The position numbers were made by a program, and so were the translations under genes. 64,000 nucleotides of DNA from Algoriphagus halophilus (GTDB taxonomy: Bacteria > Bacteroidota > Bacteroidia > Cytophagales > Cyclobacteriaceae). The stretch covers positions 62,001-126,000 of the forward strand of contig NZ_FSRC01000003.1 of NCBI RefSeq assembly GCF_900129785.1. Reading direction: 5' to 3'. Below, one piece after another: positions 53,533 through 63,055 of the stretch (within the stretch, counting starts at the first letter, position 1; each line of letters begins with the position of its first letter). A model generated the notes under the pieces. That model was not told where the DNA came from and did no database searches. It saw nothing but the letters and a program-made list of their open reading frames with translations.

Positions 53533-54984
53533 TTAAAATTCTGCGTTTCCAGGGGTTCTAGGGAATGCAATCACATCTCGGATATTGCTCATTCCTGTTA
53601 CGAACAGTACCATTCGTTCAAATCCCAAACCGAATCCGGCATGAGGGGTAGTACCAAATCTTCTGGTGTCTAAATACCACCACATTTCATCCTGTGGAAT
53701 GTTCATTTCTTGCATTCTTTGGGTAAGAACATCCAGTCTTTCTTCTCTTTGAGAACCTCCGACAATTTCACCAATTCCTGGGAATAGGATATCCATAGCT
53801 GCTACAGTTTTTCCGTCCTCATTCTGACGCATGTAGAAGGATTTGATTTCCTTTGGATAATCCGTCAAGATTACTGGCTTCTTAAAGTGCTTTTCTACTA
53901 AGTAGCGTTCGTGCTCAGATTGTAAATCAGCACCCCACTCGTCAATAAGGTAAGCGAATTTCTTTTTCTTATTGGGCTTGGAGTTTCTAAGAATATCGAT
54001 TGCCTCCGTATAGGTTAGTCTTTCAAAATCATTTTCGACTACGAATTTCAACTTATCAAGTAATCCCAATTCACTTCTTTGGTCTTGAGGCTTTCCTTTT
54101 TCTTCCTCAGCAACTCGTTGATCCAAGAATTTGAGATCTTCCGCACAATGATCCAACGCATATTGGATGACATATTTTAAGAAGTCTTCTGCGAGGTCTT
54201 GGTTGTCTTCTGCATCGTAGAATGCCATTTCAGGTTCGATCATCCAGAATTCTGCTAAGTGCCTAGCAGTATTTGAATTCTCTGCACGGAAAGTAGGGCC
54301 GAAGGTATAAATCTCAGAAAGAGCAAGAGCAGCTAATTCACCTTCCAATTGACCAGAAACAGTCAAGTTGGTCTCTCTTTCAAAGAAATCTTCTGTATAG
54401 TCGATCGCACCATCCTCTTTTAATGGAGGGTTTTTGAGATCTAGGGTAGTTACTTTAAAAGTTTCACCAGCACCTTCAGCATCTGAAGCAGTGATAATTG
54501 GGGTATGGATATAAAAGAACCCCTTATCATTGAAGTATTTATGTACAGCAAAAGCCAAGGCGTGCCTAACTCTGAAAACAGCTCCAAAAGTATTGGTTCT
54601 TATTCTTAAGTGTGCAATCTCTCTCAAAAACTCAAGGGAATGCTTTTTAGGTTGAAGTGGATATTTTTCAGGATCTGCCTTGCCCAATATTTCAATTGAA
54701 GTAGCATTCAATTCAGAAGCCTGTCCAGCTCCCATGGATTCCACTACCTTTCCAGTAACTTTCAAACAAGCTCCTGTAGCACAATTTTTTAAGATATCTT
54801 CTGAGATCACATTAGGGTCTGCGACTACTTGGTAATTCGTAATGATAGATCCATCATTAAGAGCGATGAATGAAACATTCTTGTTACTTCTTTTAGTACG
54901 TACCCAGCCCATCAGTGTCACTTCTGAACCTATTGGACTTTCATCCAGGATGGTCTTGATTTTGACCCGTTTGTTAAATGCCAT
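53533..54984 (-). CDS. asnS: Asparaginyl-tRNA synthetase
   Basis: 483 residues; charges tRNA-Asn with asparagine. N-terminal OB-fold anticodon domain (about 15-110, [19 protein letters not shown]), then the class II catalytic core with motif 2 in [16 protein letters not shown] segment ([20 protein letters not shown]) and motif 3 [15 protein letters not shown]. The C-terminal [17 protein letters not shown] is the AsnRS-type ending (not AspRS). Length is normal. Divergent from rpoN. Confidence 0.97.
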   Translation of the reverse strand: MAFNKRVKIKTILDESPIGSEVTLMGWVRTKRSNKNVSFIALNDGSIITNYQVVADPNVISEDILKNCATGACLKVTGKVVESMGAGQASELNATSIEILGKADPEKYPLQPKKHSLEFLREIAHLRIRTNTFGAVFRVRHALAFAVHKYFNDKGFFYIHTPIITASDAEGAGETFKVTTLDLKNPPLKEDGAIDYTEDFFERETNLTVSGQLEGELAALALSEIYTFGPTFRAENSNTARHLAEFWMIEPEMAFYDAEDNQDLAEDFLKYVIQYALDHCAEDLKFLDQRVAEEEKGKPQDQRSELGLLDKLKFVVENDFERLTYTEAIDILRNSKPNKKKKFAYLIDEWGADLQSEHERYLVEKHFKKPVILTDYPKEIKSFYMRQNEDGKTVAAMDILFPGIGEIVGGSQREERLDVLTQRMQEMNIPQDEMWWYLDTRRFGTTPHAGFGLGFERMVLFVTGMSNIRDVIAFPRTPGNAEF

Positions 54985-55087
54985 TAGGAGAATTTATTTA
55001 AGGAAAATATCTATTTCCGATGATATTAAAGTGGAATGCAAAAAAACGATTAAATAAGCTTTTTATCAAAAAATTGTTTGTTTTTCC

Positions 55088-55095
55088 TAACTTTG
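55088..55095 (+). promoter_or_regulatory. rpoN: -7 promoter element TAACTTTG of rpoN
   Basis: Exact TAnnTTTG match 67 bases before the rpoN ATG. Several TTG and TTTG are nearby, but none at 17-23 bases upstream. Confidence 0.55.
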
Positions 55096-55161
55096 GGTAT
55101 GAGGCTTTTTCACTTGAAAAGGCCTTTTTTGAACCCAAATATTGGTTTTATCTGATTTCTA

Positions 55162-56616
55162 ATGCAAAAGCTAAATCTTAGCCAGTCACTTTCACAGAAA
55201 CTTTCTCCTCAACAGATCCAATTTATCAAATTGTTGCAGGTACCAACTGCAGAATTGGAGACCAGAATTGAGGAAGAGTTGGAAATAAATCCTGCTCTGG
55301 AAGAAGGGAAGGATGAAGATTCAGATAGTTCTCAAGACGATTTTGAAGATAGTTATGAGGAGGATTCTGTGCAGGATGATAGGGATGTTAACATTGACGA
55401 TTACCTCGATGATGAATATGGAGGTTACAAGATGCAAGGAGATGGGAATTATAGCCCTGATGAAGAAGATCGGGAAATCCCGATTTCCAGTCAGTCATCC
55501 TTGCATGAGCAATTAGTGTCTCAGCTTAATTTTCTGAAGTTGGATGATCGACAAAGAATCATCGGGCAACAGTTGATTGGCAGTATAGAAAACGATGGCT
55601 ATATACGTAGGGACCTAGACGCGATAATAAATGACTTGGCTTTTAGTCAAAATATTGAAACTGATATTGATGAACTGGAGGAAATTTTAAGAAAAATCCA
55701 GGGGTTTGATCCTGCTGGAATCGCTTCAAGAAATCTTCAAGAATGTCTGACACTTCAGCTTGAACGCAAAGAACATCCAGAAGATCCTACGGTAATCCAT
55801 GCTCTTCGAATTATTCATGACTGTTTTGATGAGTTTACAAAAAAGCATTATTCCAAGATTCAGAAAAAGTGTGATCTAACGGAGGAGGAGACGAAAGAGG
55901 CGGTAAATCTAATTACGAAATTGAACCCGAAGCCTGGAGGCGTAGCAGATGGATTGGTCCGTACCCAATACATTATTCCTGATTTTATTCTGACGAATAA
56001 CGGAGGAAAAATGGAAATTAGCCTAAATTCCAGGAATGCACCCGAGCTTAGAATTTCCAGGTCTTATTCTGAGATGTTTGATGCGTATGATAAGAGTGAT
56101 AAGAAGGATAAAAAGCTCAAAGAGACAGTGTCTTTTGTCAAACAGAAGTTAGATGCTGCAAAATGGTTCATTGATGCCATTAAGCAACGACAAAATACCT
56201 TGTTGAGGACCATGGAGGCAATACTTACTTATCAGAAGGAATTTTTTATCGATGGGGATGAAACCAACCTACGTCCGATGATTCTAAAAGATATTGCGGA
56301 AAGAATTGATATGGATATTTCCACTGTGTCTCGTGTAGCAAATAGTAAAGCCATCCAGACAGAATTTGGTGTATATCCTTTAAAGTATTTCTTTTCGGAA
56401 GGAATTGCAACGGATAGTGGAGAGGATGTAAGTAACCGTGAAGTAAAATCAGTTTTGCAGGCTATGGTGGATCAAGAGGATAAGAAAAAGCCTTTATCAG
56501 ATGATAAGCTTGTGAAGATGCTCAATAAAAAGGGATATAATATAGCTAGAAGGACGGTGGCAAAATATAGGGAACAACTTCAAATACCGGTTGCAAGACT
56601 AAGAAAAGAACTCTAG
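55162..56616 (+). CDS. rpoN: RNA polymerase sigma-54 factor
   Basis: 484 residues; alternative sigma factor that needs AAA+ activators. Region I is Gln/Leu-rich (LSQSLSQKLSPQQIQFIKLL, then EIEEELEINPALEE-like), region II is very acidic (about 50-105), the core-binding part follows, and the RpoN box ARRTVAKYREQL lies near the C-terminus together with the HTH LKDIAERIDMDISTVSRVAN. Complete length. No bEBP gene is in the window. The next gene starts on the last base of its stop codon. Confidence 0.97.
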   Translation: MQKLNLSQSLSQKLSPQQIQFIKLLQVPTAELETRIEEELEINPALEEGKDEDSDSSQDDFEDSYEEDSVQDDRDVNIDDYLDDEYGGYKMQGDGNYSPDEEDREIPISSQSSLHEQLVSQLNFLKLDDRQRIIGQQLIGSIENDGYIRRDLDAIINDLAFSQNIETDIDELEEILRKIQGFDPAGIASRNLQECLTLQLERKEHPEDPTVIHALRIIHDCFDEFTKKHYSKIQKKCDLTEEETKEAVNLITKLNPKPGGVADGLVRTQYIIPDFILTNNGGKMEISLNSRNAPELRISRSYSEMFDAYDKSDKKDKKLKETVSFVKQKLDAAKWFIDAIKQRQNTLLRTMEAILTYQKEFFIDGDETNLRPMILKDIAERIDMDISTVSRVANSKAIQTEFGVYPLKYFFSEGIATDSGEDVSNREVKSVLQAMVDQEDKKKPLSDDKLVKMLNKKGYNIARRTVAKYREQLQIPVARLRKEL

Positions 56617-57236
56617 TGCCTAGATTTATTGCTTTATTTGTTTCAGTAGTTTTTCAGCCTTTGCTAGTCCCTACCCTGGTGTTTGGATTGATCTTGTACT
56701 TGGTGCCAGAGGCAAGCAGTATCCCAGATGTTTTTAAAAACAGAATCTTCCTTTTAATTGTCTTGTCTACCCTTGCCATACCAATGGTGACTATTTTTGG
56801 GTTAAGACTGAGTGGTACTTTGAAAAGTATCCATATGGTCGATATAAAGGATCGGATTGTCCCATTTATCGTGACTACCATCTATTTTTTATTGACCACC
56901 TATTTTCTGCATGATAAGAATGAATTGGACCCCATTCTTTGGCAGGTATTAGGCATTATATCTGTTTCCATTGTAGGTTTGACCTTGGTAACATTTTTTT
57001 GGAAAATGTCTGCACATATGACTGGATTAGGGGGCTTAGTGGCGACAGTTATAGTCCTGAATTTGAAATTCGCCACCTTCGATGCATTGTATCCGTTACT
57101 AGGAGCCATTGTGCTTTCTGGGTTGGTAGCTACTTGTAGGCTTTATTTAAACGCTCACAAACCATCGGAAATTTATATTGGCTTTGTGTATGGATTTATC
57201 ATTTGCTTTTTGGGGTTTGAGTTGATTTACCCCTGA
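56616..57236 (+). CDS. Integral membrane protein, PAP2-like
   Basis: 206 residues from a GTG that shares a base with the rpoN TAG, so it is translationally coupled. Six hydrophobic helices. Segments FWKMSAHMTGLGG and CRLYLNAHKPSEIYIGFVYG recall the second and third PAP2 phosphatase motifs (Ser-x-His, then Arg...His...acid), but they are imperfect, with Glu in place of the usual Asp, so activity is uncertain. It may be a lipid-phosphate phosphatase relative. No link to sigma-54 is known to me beyond the operon. Confidence 0.75.
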   Translation: MPRFIALFVSVVFQPLLVPTLVFGLILYLVPEASSIPDVFKNRIFLLIVLSTLAIPMVTIFGLRLSGTLKSIHMVDIKDRIVPFIVTTIYFLLTTYFLHDKNELDPILWQVLGIISVSIVGLTLVTFFWKMSAHMTGLGGLVATVIVLNLKFATFDALYPLLGAIVLSGLVATCRLYLNAHKPSEIYIGFVYGFIICFLGFELIYP

Positions 57237-57270
57237 TTTTTTTTAGAAGTACTATTCAAAAAAATAGCAT

Positions 57271-57304
57271 AAAAAAAGCCGGGAATAATTCCGGCTTTTT
57301 TTTG
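57271..57304. terminator. Bidirectional terminator
   Basis: AAAAAAAGCCGG (57271-57282) pairs with CCGGCTTTTTTT (57291-57302) around an 8-base loop. It separates the convergent PAP2-like and outer-membrane protein genes. Confidence 0.92.
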
Positions 57305-57319
57305 ATATGCTGAATGGGA

Positions 57320-58057
57320 TTAGAAGACATTGACTGCAACCCCAAAGTTAAGTTGTGTTGCTCCCGTTCCAATCGGTCCCATTCCTTGTTGGAAAGTTTT
57401 ATTCAATCCGTAATACATCCAGGCATAAAAACCAGGAGATCCTGCTTTTAGGGTCAATCCATATCTGAATTTCTCAAGTCCATAATTCTGGGAATCCTTG
57501 ATTTTTCTTTCTAAACCATCAGAATCAGTGAATTTAATTTTAGAATGTGCTTCATAAAGCAAGCCTAACTTGGCTCCTAATGAAACCCTGAATCCTTTGT
57601 AATGATTGGTTTTATTGAAGTGGTATGTTAAATCTAATGGAAAGTCTATATAGTTTGCTGCAAAGGTGTTTTTATTCAAACGAATATTTTCTCCATATAC
57701 TTCAGTTACTTCAAGCAGGTCACTGGATTCAGGTCCTTTCTCTACATCATTAAACAGGTTTTTCCTATCTTTGAAAGCGTATTTGTCTGTTCCAAAGCCG
57801 ATACCTGGATCGAATGTAAAACCAGATGTTTCACCAAATATTTTAAATGGGTGCTGGAAGTATACATTGAAAGTCCTGGAACCAAAGAAGTTCAGGCTCA
57901 TGTCTTCAGGTCGGTTGTTTAATTGGTTAAATCCGAACTCAAAAGATAAGTTGCTTGGAATATTTGGTCTTCCTCCAATTGGAGTTTTTGGCTTTTCCTG
58001 TGCAAAAGCGGTTTGGAATAAAACCAAAGCGAACAAAATAGTGTATAATTTTTTCAT
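57320..58057 (-). CDS. Outer-membrane beta-barrel protein
   Basis: 245 residues from ATG 58057, which begins the signal peptide MKKLYTILFALVLFQTAFAQ. A frame to 58093 would add 12 residues before the signal and lies between a -7 box and the ATG, so it is rejected. The mature protein has alternating strands (SFEFGFNQLNN, RTFNVYFQHPFKIF, YIDFPLDLTYHFNK, FRVSLGAKLGLLYEAHSKI) and ends ATQLNFGVAVNVF with terminal Phe. It is larger than, and not closely related to, the small barrels at 33-38 kb. Function unknown. Confidence 0.85.
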   Translation of the reverse strand: MKKLYTILFALVLFQTAFAQEKPKTPIGGRPNIPSNLSFEFGFNQLNNRPEDMSLNFFGSRTFNVYFQHPFKIFGETSGFTFDPGIGFGTDKYAFKDRKNLFNDVEKGPESSDLLEVTEVYGENIRLNKNTFAANYIDFPLDLTYHFNKTNHYKGFRVSLGAKLGLLYEAHSKIKFTDSDGLERKIKDSQNYGLEKFRYGLTLKAGSPGFYAWMYYGLNKTFQQGMGPIGTGATQLNFGVAVNVF

Positions 58058-58090
58058 TAAATAAGGATTGAATTTCAAATTCATCGCGGG

Positions 58091-58098
58091 CAAAAATA
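58091..58098 (-). promoter_or_regulatory. -7 promoter element TATTTTTG of the outer-membrane protein gene
   Basis: The + strand reads CAAAAATA, an exact TAnnTTTG match on the coding strand, 33 bases before ATG 58057. No good -33 box is seen. Confidence 0.5.
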
Positions 58099-58196
58099 TG
58101 AATTCCTGAAGGAATTACCCTGTTTTTAGTCTTAATTATTCTTAAGTGTTGATCAAGTTTAAATTTACAAAAAGATCTTTTTCTGCCTTGTACTTG

Positions 58197-58227
58197 TTTG
58201 GAATAAAAAGAAAAATAAATACCTTTG
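58197..58227 (+). promoter_or_regulatory. Promoter of tRNA-Arg
   Basis: TTTG (58197-58200), a 19-base spacer, TACCTTTG (58220-58227): a perfect Bacteroidota promoter ending 11 bases before the tRNA. Confidence 0.85.
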
Positions 58228-58238
58228 CATTCCATTTC

Positions 58239-58312
58239 GGCTTCGTAGCTCAACTGAATAGAGCACCTGATTACGGCTCAGGAGGTTTCAGGTTTGAATC
58301 CTGACGAGGTCA
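58239..58312 (+). tRNA. tRNA-Arg (ACG anticodon)
   Basis: 74 bases with a standard cloverleaf: acceptor GGCTTCG/CGAGGTC (with G-U pairs), D-arm, anticodon stem CCTGA/TCAGG with loop TTACGGC (anticodon 58273-58275), T-arm CAGGTTTGAATCCTG. After A34-to-inosine editing by TadA it reads CGU, CGC and CGA. The CCA end is not encoded. Confidence 0.96.
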
Positions 58313-58313
58313 C

Positions 58314-58345
58314 AAAGCTCATCCATAGCGGTTGAGCTTTTTTTG
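58314..58345 (+). terminator. Terminator after tRNA-Arg
   Basis: AAAGCTCA (58314-58321) pairs perfectly with TGAGCTTT (58333-58340), followed by more T. Confidence 0.85.
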
Positions 58346-58365
58346 TGCCCAATAAAACGGATAAA

Positions 58366-58376
58366 GGAGGTTTCAG
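58366..58376 (+). repeat. Short duplicated fragment of tRNA-Arg
   Basis: GGAGGTTTCAG here is identical to 58281-58291 inside tRNA-Arg, in direct orientation, and ACGA follows as it does in the tRNA, after a small deletion. The other bases up to 58541 contain no gene or promoter that I can support. Confidence 0.4.
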
Positions 58377-58541
58377 CCCACGATGGTTATCTAGCTGGAT
58401 TTTGGCTAGAATATCTAACACTTATTTAAAAGAAAAATGATGAATCATTGGAAGGAGTGGATAAAGTATTTCTAGCAGTGATATCAGTTTTTATAAGAAC
58501 TATTTTTTGTTCATTTTAGCCTTGAGTTTTAGTAGGAACAA

Positions 58542-58790
58542 ATGAAAAAAGTTATCCCTCTTCTATTTCTTTTAATGGGTTGTAGCCTGTTTGAAGATAC
58601 CAAATTAGTAGACATTCAGAAATTTGAAGGTCCTTGTGTGATCACATTGAAAGATGGATCCACCATAGAAACTACAGGTGGTATCGAAGTTTCAAAAAGG
58701 TATGAAGGTATTACATACCGAGATGAAGAGGGGAAGATTTGGTCTCTTTTTAAAGAAGAGTATACTTCCTATTCATGTGGAAATCAATAA
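58542..58790 (+). CDS. Small lipoprotein
   Basis: 82 residues. MKKVIPLLFLLMGC is a short lipoprotein signal with lipobox LLMGC, so the mature protein of about 69 residues should be lipid-anchored. The rest has a beta-rich look (CVITLKDGSTIETTGG, GITYRDEEGKIW) and two further cysteines that might form a disulfide. No family recognised. It lies alone between tRNA-Arg and a bidirectional terminator. Confidence 0.8.
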   Translation: MKKVIPLLFLLMGCSLFEDTKLVDIQKFEGPCVITLKDGSTIETTGGIEVSKRYEGITYRDEEGKIWSLFKEEYTSYSCGNQ

Positions 58791-58794
58791 AGCA

Positions 58795-58823
58795 AAAAAA
58801 AGCAGCCCGAAGGCTGCTCTTTT
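58795..58823. terminator. Bidirectional terminator
   Basis: AGCAGCC (58801-58807), tetraloop CGAA, GGCTGCT (58812-58818), with A-run before and T-run after. It separates the convergent small-lipoprotein and MFS genes. Confidence 0.9.
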
Positions 58824-60068
58824 TTAATGTGCTGTTGCTACTGAAGGTTTTGAGCTTTTCTGCCAAAAGAACAGTATCAAGAATGCCACAATCAAAATAA
58901 TTGGGAAAGTAGTCATTGTAGAAAGAGTTGCTTGACCTGCAGCAAGATCTAGTTCCGCTCCAGTTAATCCCAAAGCTGTTTGTTCTGCAATATCGCTATC
59001 AATCCATCCACCGATAATAGGTTGGAAAATCGCGGTAGAAAACATTCCTACACCACCGATGATTGACATGCCTAAGGCACCGCTTTTTGGGATTTTTGCC
59101 GCGACAAATCCAATCATAGTAGGCCAGAAGAAGGCAACTCCCACGGCAAAGAAAATAGCTGCTACGTAAGCCATTACACCAGTTTGTGTACTAAACAAGT
59201 AAATTCCTATGGTAGATACGATAGCACCTCCCAATAAAACACCAGTTTGACCCAATGCCTTGGTTACTGGACCTCCGAAGAATCTCAATACAGCCATCAG
59301 TCCAGTGGTAAGAGCAAGGATCAACATAGGCTTAGCACCAGAACTTTCCATGATCAATCCAGTCCATTTCTGTGGTCCAAACTCAGTAATTGCAGTAAGT
59401 GCCATGCATGCGAAGATGAAAAGGAATAAAGGAGTAAACATCGCTTTGATGTTTCCTGACAAAGAACCTGCTTGTTCTACACTTGCTTTAGGGAAAGTTT
59501 TTCCGTTGAATAAATAGAAGTAAATGATTGCAGGAATAGGAATTAACCAGAACTGACTTTGCCAAGAGAACCCAAGGCTAGTCATTGCTTCTGAAAGAAG
59601 AGCTCCAACGAAAATACCACCAGGGAACCACATGTGGAATCTGTTTAGCATTTTATTCATCGTCGAACCGGTATACATATCAGCAATCATTGGGTTACAA
59701 GCTGCCTCTGTACATCCGCATCCAATTCCCATTAAAAGATTTGAAGCTAGTAGCAAAACATAGCTCATATCTGAAACAAAATAAATCGCAAACAGCGTCA
59801 ATGCTGCTCCTATAAAGTGAGAAAGGAATGCGATTTTCATGATTTTTTTAGGTCCTATAGAATGATAGATCAATCCTCCGATGATCATCGCTATTGGAAA
59901 TCCAAAGAACCATAGGGAGTTGATATACCCTAACCTTTCGGCAGTATATCCTAAGTCATCTCCTAATTGTCTTAATGTTCCGGCACTGATACTGAATGAA
60001 AATGCCGTTGTAATCAGTGCAAAACAACTCGCGTTGAAGAGCGCACTTTTGTTGATGGTTTGAGTCAT
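58824..60068 (-). CDS. MFS transporter (sugar-type)
   Basis: 414 residues with 12 helices. GGLIYHSIGPKKIMKI corresponds to the loop 2-3 motif, and SNLLMGIGCGCTEAACNPMI with RFHMWFPGGIFVGALLSE resembles the FucP/NagP-like sugar permeases (the Glu and Asn in helix 4 region), so an inner-membrane sugar or organic solute importer is likely. No sugar-metabolism gene is adjacent, so the substrate is open. It stands alone between a terminator and the T9SS-protein gene upstream. Confidence 0.87.
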   Translation of the reverse strand: MTQTINKSALFNASCFALITTAFSFSISAGTLRQLGDDLGYTAERLGYINSLWFFGFPIAMIIGGLIYHSIGPKKIMKIAFLSHFIGAALTLFAIYFVSDMSYVLLLASNLLMGIGCGCTEAACNPMIADMYTGSTMNKMLNRFHMWFPGGIFVGALLSEAMTSLGFSWQSQFWLIPIPAIIYFYLFNGKTFPKASVEQAGSLSGNIKAMFTPLFLFIFACMALTAITEFGPQKWTGLIMESSGAKPMLILALTTGLMAVLRFFGGPVTKALGQTGVLLGGAIVSTIGIYLFSTQTGVMAYVAAIFFAVGVAFFWPTMIGFVAAKIPKSGALGMSIIGGVGMFSTAIFQPIIGGWIDSDIAEQTALGLTGAELDLAAGQATLSTMTTFPIILIVAFLILFFWQKSSKPSVATAH

Positions 60069-60189
60069 AAGCTAGGTATTTTGGTTACTGGGTCATTAAA
60101 ATAACTTTTGAAATGGCTTTGAAAATAGGAAAAATATCGGATTAAGGCTTTTCCGATTATATAAAAATTTTAAAGAATCAAGATATTCT

Positions 60190-62934
60190 TTACTCGATAA
60201 CTAACAGTGAGCTAGTTATCTTATCTTCAAAACCAAATTCATTATTTCGTAACAACAAAATGACTACGTAAGTACCGCTTGGAATATTTTTCCCATTGAC
60301 TGTTCCATCCCATTGTAATACAGGCGCCTCCACTGGGATTTCGCTGGTTAACTCATGATGAATTAAAGTTCCTTGTCTATTTAATACAAATAGCTCTGCC
60401 TCTGAAACGCCTTCACTGATCAAAACTCTGAAATCTTTATCAGCTTGGTTTAAGATCATGGCATTAGGATAGACCACTTGGAAATTACATGCATCATAAG
60501 TGTTGAATTCTGCTGTAAATTCACAGCCATCTTCGGTGGTAACTACTATTAGGTAATCTCCAATTTCTTCTGGCTTATAAGTAGGGGAGGTGGATACCAG
60601 TTGGTCTTCATGGAACCAACTATAAGTCGCAAAATCTCCTGGGTCTATAGCAGGGATCGTGTTATTCTCTATAGAGCAAAATGCATAAGAATCCTCTACT
60701 TGTGGAAGAGTCGTAAAAGTACTTTCTTCAACTTCTATTTGGTTTCTACCTAATTCACAGCCCAACTCACTGTAGACTACTACCTCATAGGTTCCTACTT
60801 CCACTGCTGGAATCTCCAATAAATCATCCAATTCGGTAAGATTTTCTCGATTTCCATTTAAGTCAAAAAAGATCCATTCAATATGATCTACTGCTTCTTC
60901 ATCAGTAGTCAAAGTAATGGTCGCTTCATAAGGCTGAGGACAGATTTTGGTAGCTTCCAGTTTTGTATCAACTCTAAAAATCGGCTCAACAACCTCGAAA
61001 TAAATCTTTTCAACAGGACAATAACCACTTCCTAATGGTTGTACGATTAAGGAATAGGTGCCATAAGCTGTAGGATAGAATATGGGACTTCTTCCCACTA
61101 TTTCTCCGTCTGAATTTTGCCAACGAATACTAGCATTTTCAGGTTCTATTCCTTCAATGGAAGCCTCAAAAACTTTATTCCCAAAACAGTCCTCCTCGAT
61201 CAATTGATAGTCAAATGAAATTGACTGTGAGAGAGAGGCGGTGAATTGTCTTTTCTTTGGACATAGTCCTGAACTCCCATCATTAGAGACTGCTAATATT
61301 TCATAATCTCCTGGTTCAGTCAAAGAAAAGGCACCATTAGCTCCTATTTGTTCCTCATGTCCATCCGGAAAAGTTAAGGTGTATGTTAGGTCTTCTTCCG
61401 TTTCTGGGATCAAATCAAAGGTTTCACAAATGTTGATGGATTCAGGAACAGAATATTCCACCTGCTTTTCAGTTCCGATTATTACTTCTTCCATTGGGTA
61501 AGTACAACCTCCCATAATAAACTCCAGCACATATTTCCCCCCTAATAAATCGACAGTTTTGCTCGTTTCGTTGATCAGTTCCCCATAGATTATTTCCCCC
61601 TCGTTTTCTTGCATGACCCTAAAAGAACCAGTGACAGGTTCATCAAATTCAAAAGTCAATTTTCCTCGAGATACCCCAGTAGGACTACAGGTTTCTGGTT
61701 CTTCTATGATGTTAACATTTGCCTGACTAGGAGGAGAAGCTGTCAAAGGTGGATCCATGGCTTCCAACTTCATTAACTCCGTTACTTCACACCCATTTTT
61801 AAAGGCCTTTATGGTATATATCTTTGGTTTGAGATTAGAATAAGAAAGTGTTTGGCCAACAGAAACACCATATTCAGTTAAGCCAAGTTCAGGAATAAAT
61901 AGGGAGTCAATATCAGATTGCGTAGTTACCTGAAAGCCTCCAGAAGAGTCAGAACAGTCCTCAGGTTGATCTGTCATACTTAGTTGGATTTTTGGAGCTT
62001 CATTTACAAAAAAGAATTTCCTTCTCTCAGATCTACAATCTGGGAATTCCTCATTCACTGCACTGAAGTATACTTCAAAATACCCGATGCCATCGATGTC
62101 CTCAGATCGAATTACCTTTTCAAATCCTTCACCAAGGCTTACTTTGGTGGTCTCGGTGTCTTTTCTGATAAACCATTCCCCAGAAAGAGGAGTGTCCAAT
62201 GAAAAAGTAATGTTCTCCCCTTCGCAGATTTGTTCTGAACTTTGGATTATTTTAAAATCTATAGGAGGGCCTACGAAAGTTGAACCTGTAATTAAACAAT
62301 CTTGTCCACCTTCAGAATTGGTTAAAAAGATTTCTACTTTATAATATCCCTCATAATAAGCTTGAATGGTATTGCCAGAGGCAATTTCATTATCCAAAAC
62401 ATCTCTCCAGATAATGGTGTAGTCATTGATGTTTGGAGTATTGTTGGGATTGATCGCAGTAAGTTCGGCATATCCTCCATTACAAAGGAGGTAATCTGGC
62501 TCTAATGCTAATTCAGGGCCTTTTTGAACAGTAACTTCCATGGTTTTTTCATAGAAATCACTTTGATTATTTCTCCTTACGTTCAGCTTAACCTGGTACT
62601 TACCAATTTCATTAAATGAAATTTTAACAGTTTCATATTGTACTCCACCTCCGGATTGGTTGAATATTACTTCCCCGTTTTGGTCGGTGACTACCCATGT
62701 GTAGACGTCTGTTTCGGGATCACCCCCGCCGCTAAAGGTTCCTATAACTCCTCCAAAAACAATACATAAGTACTCTGGACCCATTAATTCCAGTACTCCA
62801 AAATCTTCAGCGACCGTTCTGTGAATATTTTTTACGGCGCTTATGGAGGTTAACGGGGATGATACAGTCAATAAACTGATCATTGCATACAGGATTCCAA
62901 TCTTCCAGGTAGGAAATTGGTCTTTAGCTCGCAA
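60190..62934 (-). CDS. Large secreted protein with gliding-motility/T9SS type B-like C-terminal domain
   Basis: 914 residues if read from TTG; an ATG 17 codons later could also start, but the longer form gives a fuller signal peptide (WKIGILYAMISLLTVSS). The body consists of Ig/PKD-like units (for example SGGGDPETDVYTWVVTDQNG). The last 90 residues (VVYPNAMILNQADKDFRV, LFVLNRQG, LQWDGTVNGKNIPSGTYVV) match the gliding motility-associated C-terminal domain, so export by the type IX system is expected. The C-terminal 260 residues are clearly paralogous to the next gene upstream. Possibly a surface adhesin; the ligand is unknown. Confidence 0.88.
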   Translation of the reverse strand: MRAKDQFPTWKIGILYAMISLLTVSSPLTSISAVKNIHRTVAEDFGVLELMGPEYLCIVFGGVIGTFSGGGDPETDVYTWVVTDQNGEVIFNQSGGGVQYETVKISFNEIGKYQVKLNVRRNNQSDFYEKTMEVTVQKGPELALEPDYLLCNGGYAELTAINPNNTPNINDYTIIWRDVLDNEIASGNTIQAYYEGYYKVEIFLTNSEGGQDCLITGSTFVGPPIDFKIIQSSEQICEGENITFSLDTPLSGEWFIRKDTETTKVSLGEGFEKVIRSEDIDGIGYFEVYFSAVNEEFPDCRSERRKFFFVNEAPKIQLSMTDQPEDCSDSSGGFQVTTQSDIDSLFIPELGLTEYGVSVGQTLSYSNLKPKIYTIKAFKNGCEVTELMKLEAMDPPLTASPPSQANVNIIEEPETCSPTGVSRGKLTFEFDEPVTGSFRVMQENEGEIIYGELINETSKTVDLLGGKYVLEFIMGGCTYPMEEVIIGTEKQVEYSVPESINICETFDLIPETEEDLTYTLTFPDGHEEQIGANGAFSLTEPGDYEILAVSNDGSSGLCPKKRQFTASLSQSISFDYQLIEEDCFGNKVFEASIEGIEPENASIRWQNSDGEIVGRSPIFYPTAYGTYSLIVQPLGSGYCPVEKIYFEVVEPIFRVDTKLEATKICPQPYEATITLTTDEEAVDHIEWIFFDLNGNRENLTELDDLLEIPAVEVGTYEVVVYSELGCELGRNQIEVEESTFTTLPQVEDSYAFCSIENNTIPAIDPGDFATYSWFHEDQLVSTSPTYKPEEIGDYLIVVTTEDGCEFTAEFNTYDACNFQVVYPNAMILNQADKDFRVLISEGVSEAELFVLNRQGTLIHHELTSEIPVEAPVLQWDGTVNGKNIPSGTYVVILLLRNNEFGFEDKITSSLLVIE

Positions 62935-62958
62935 AATTTCTACTTATTTAAGTGTCTG

Positions 62959-62966
62959 CAAATTTA
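62959..62966 (-). promoter_or_regulatory. -7 promoter element TAAATTTG of the T9SS type B-like gene
   Basis: The + strand reads CAAATTTA, an exact TAnnTTTG match on the coding strand 24 bases before the TTG start. It fits translation from TTG 62934, since the transcript would begin just before it. No clear -33 box. Confidence 0.5.
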
Positions 62967-63055
62967 CATGATCTGCCTCAGAAAGAATTGAACTTTCTAA
63001 TCGCATGCCGAAAAATATCAAAATCTATTCCACTTAAACACTTAGTAATTTACCC

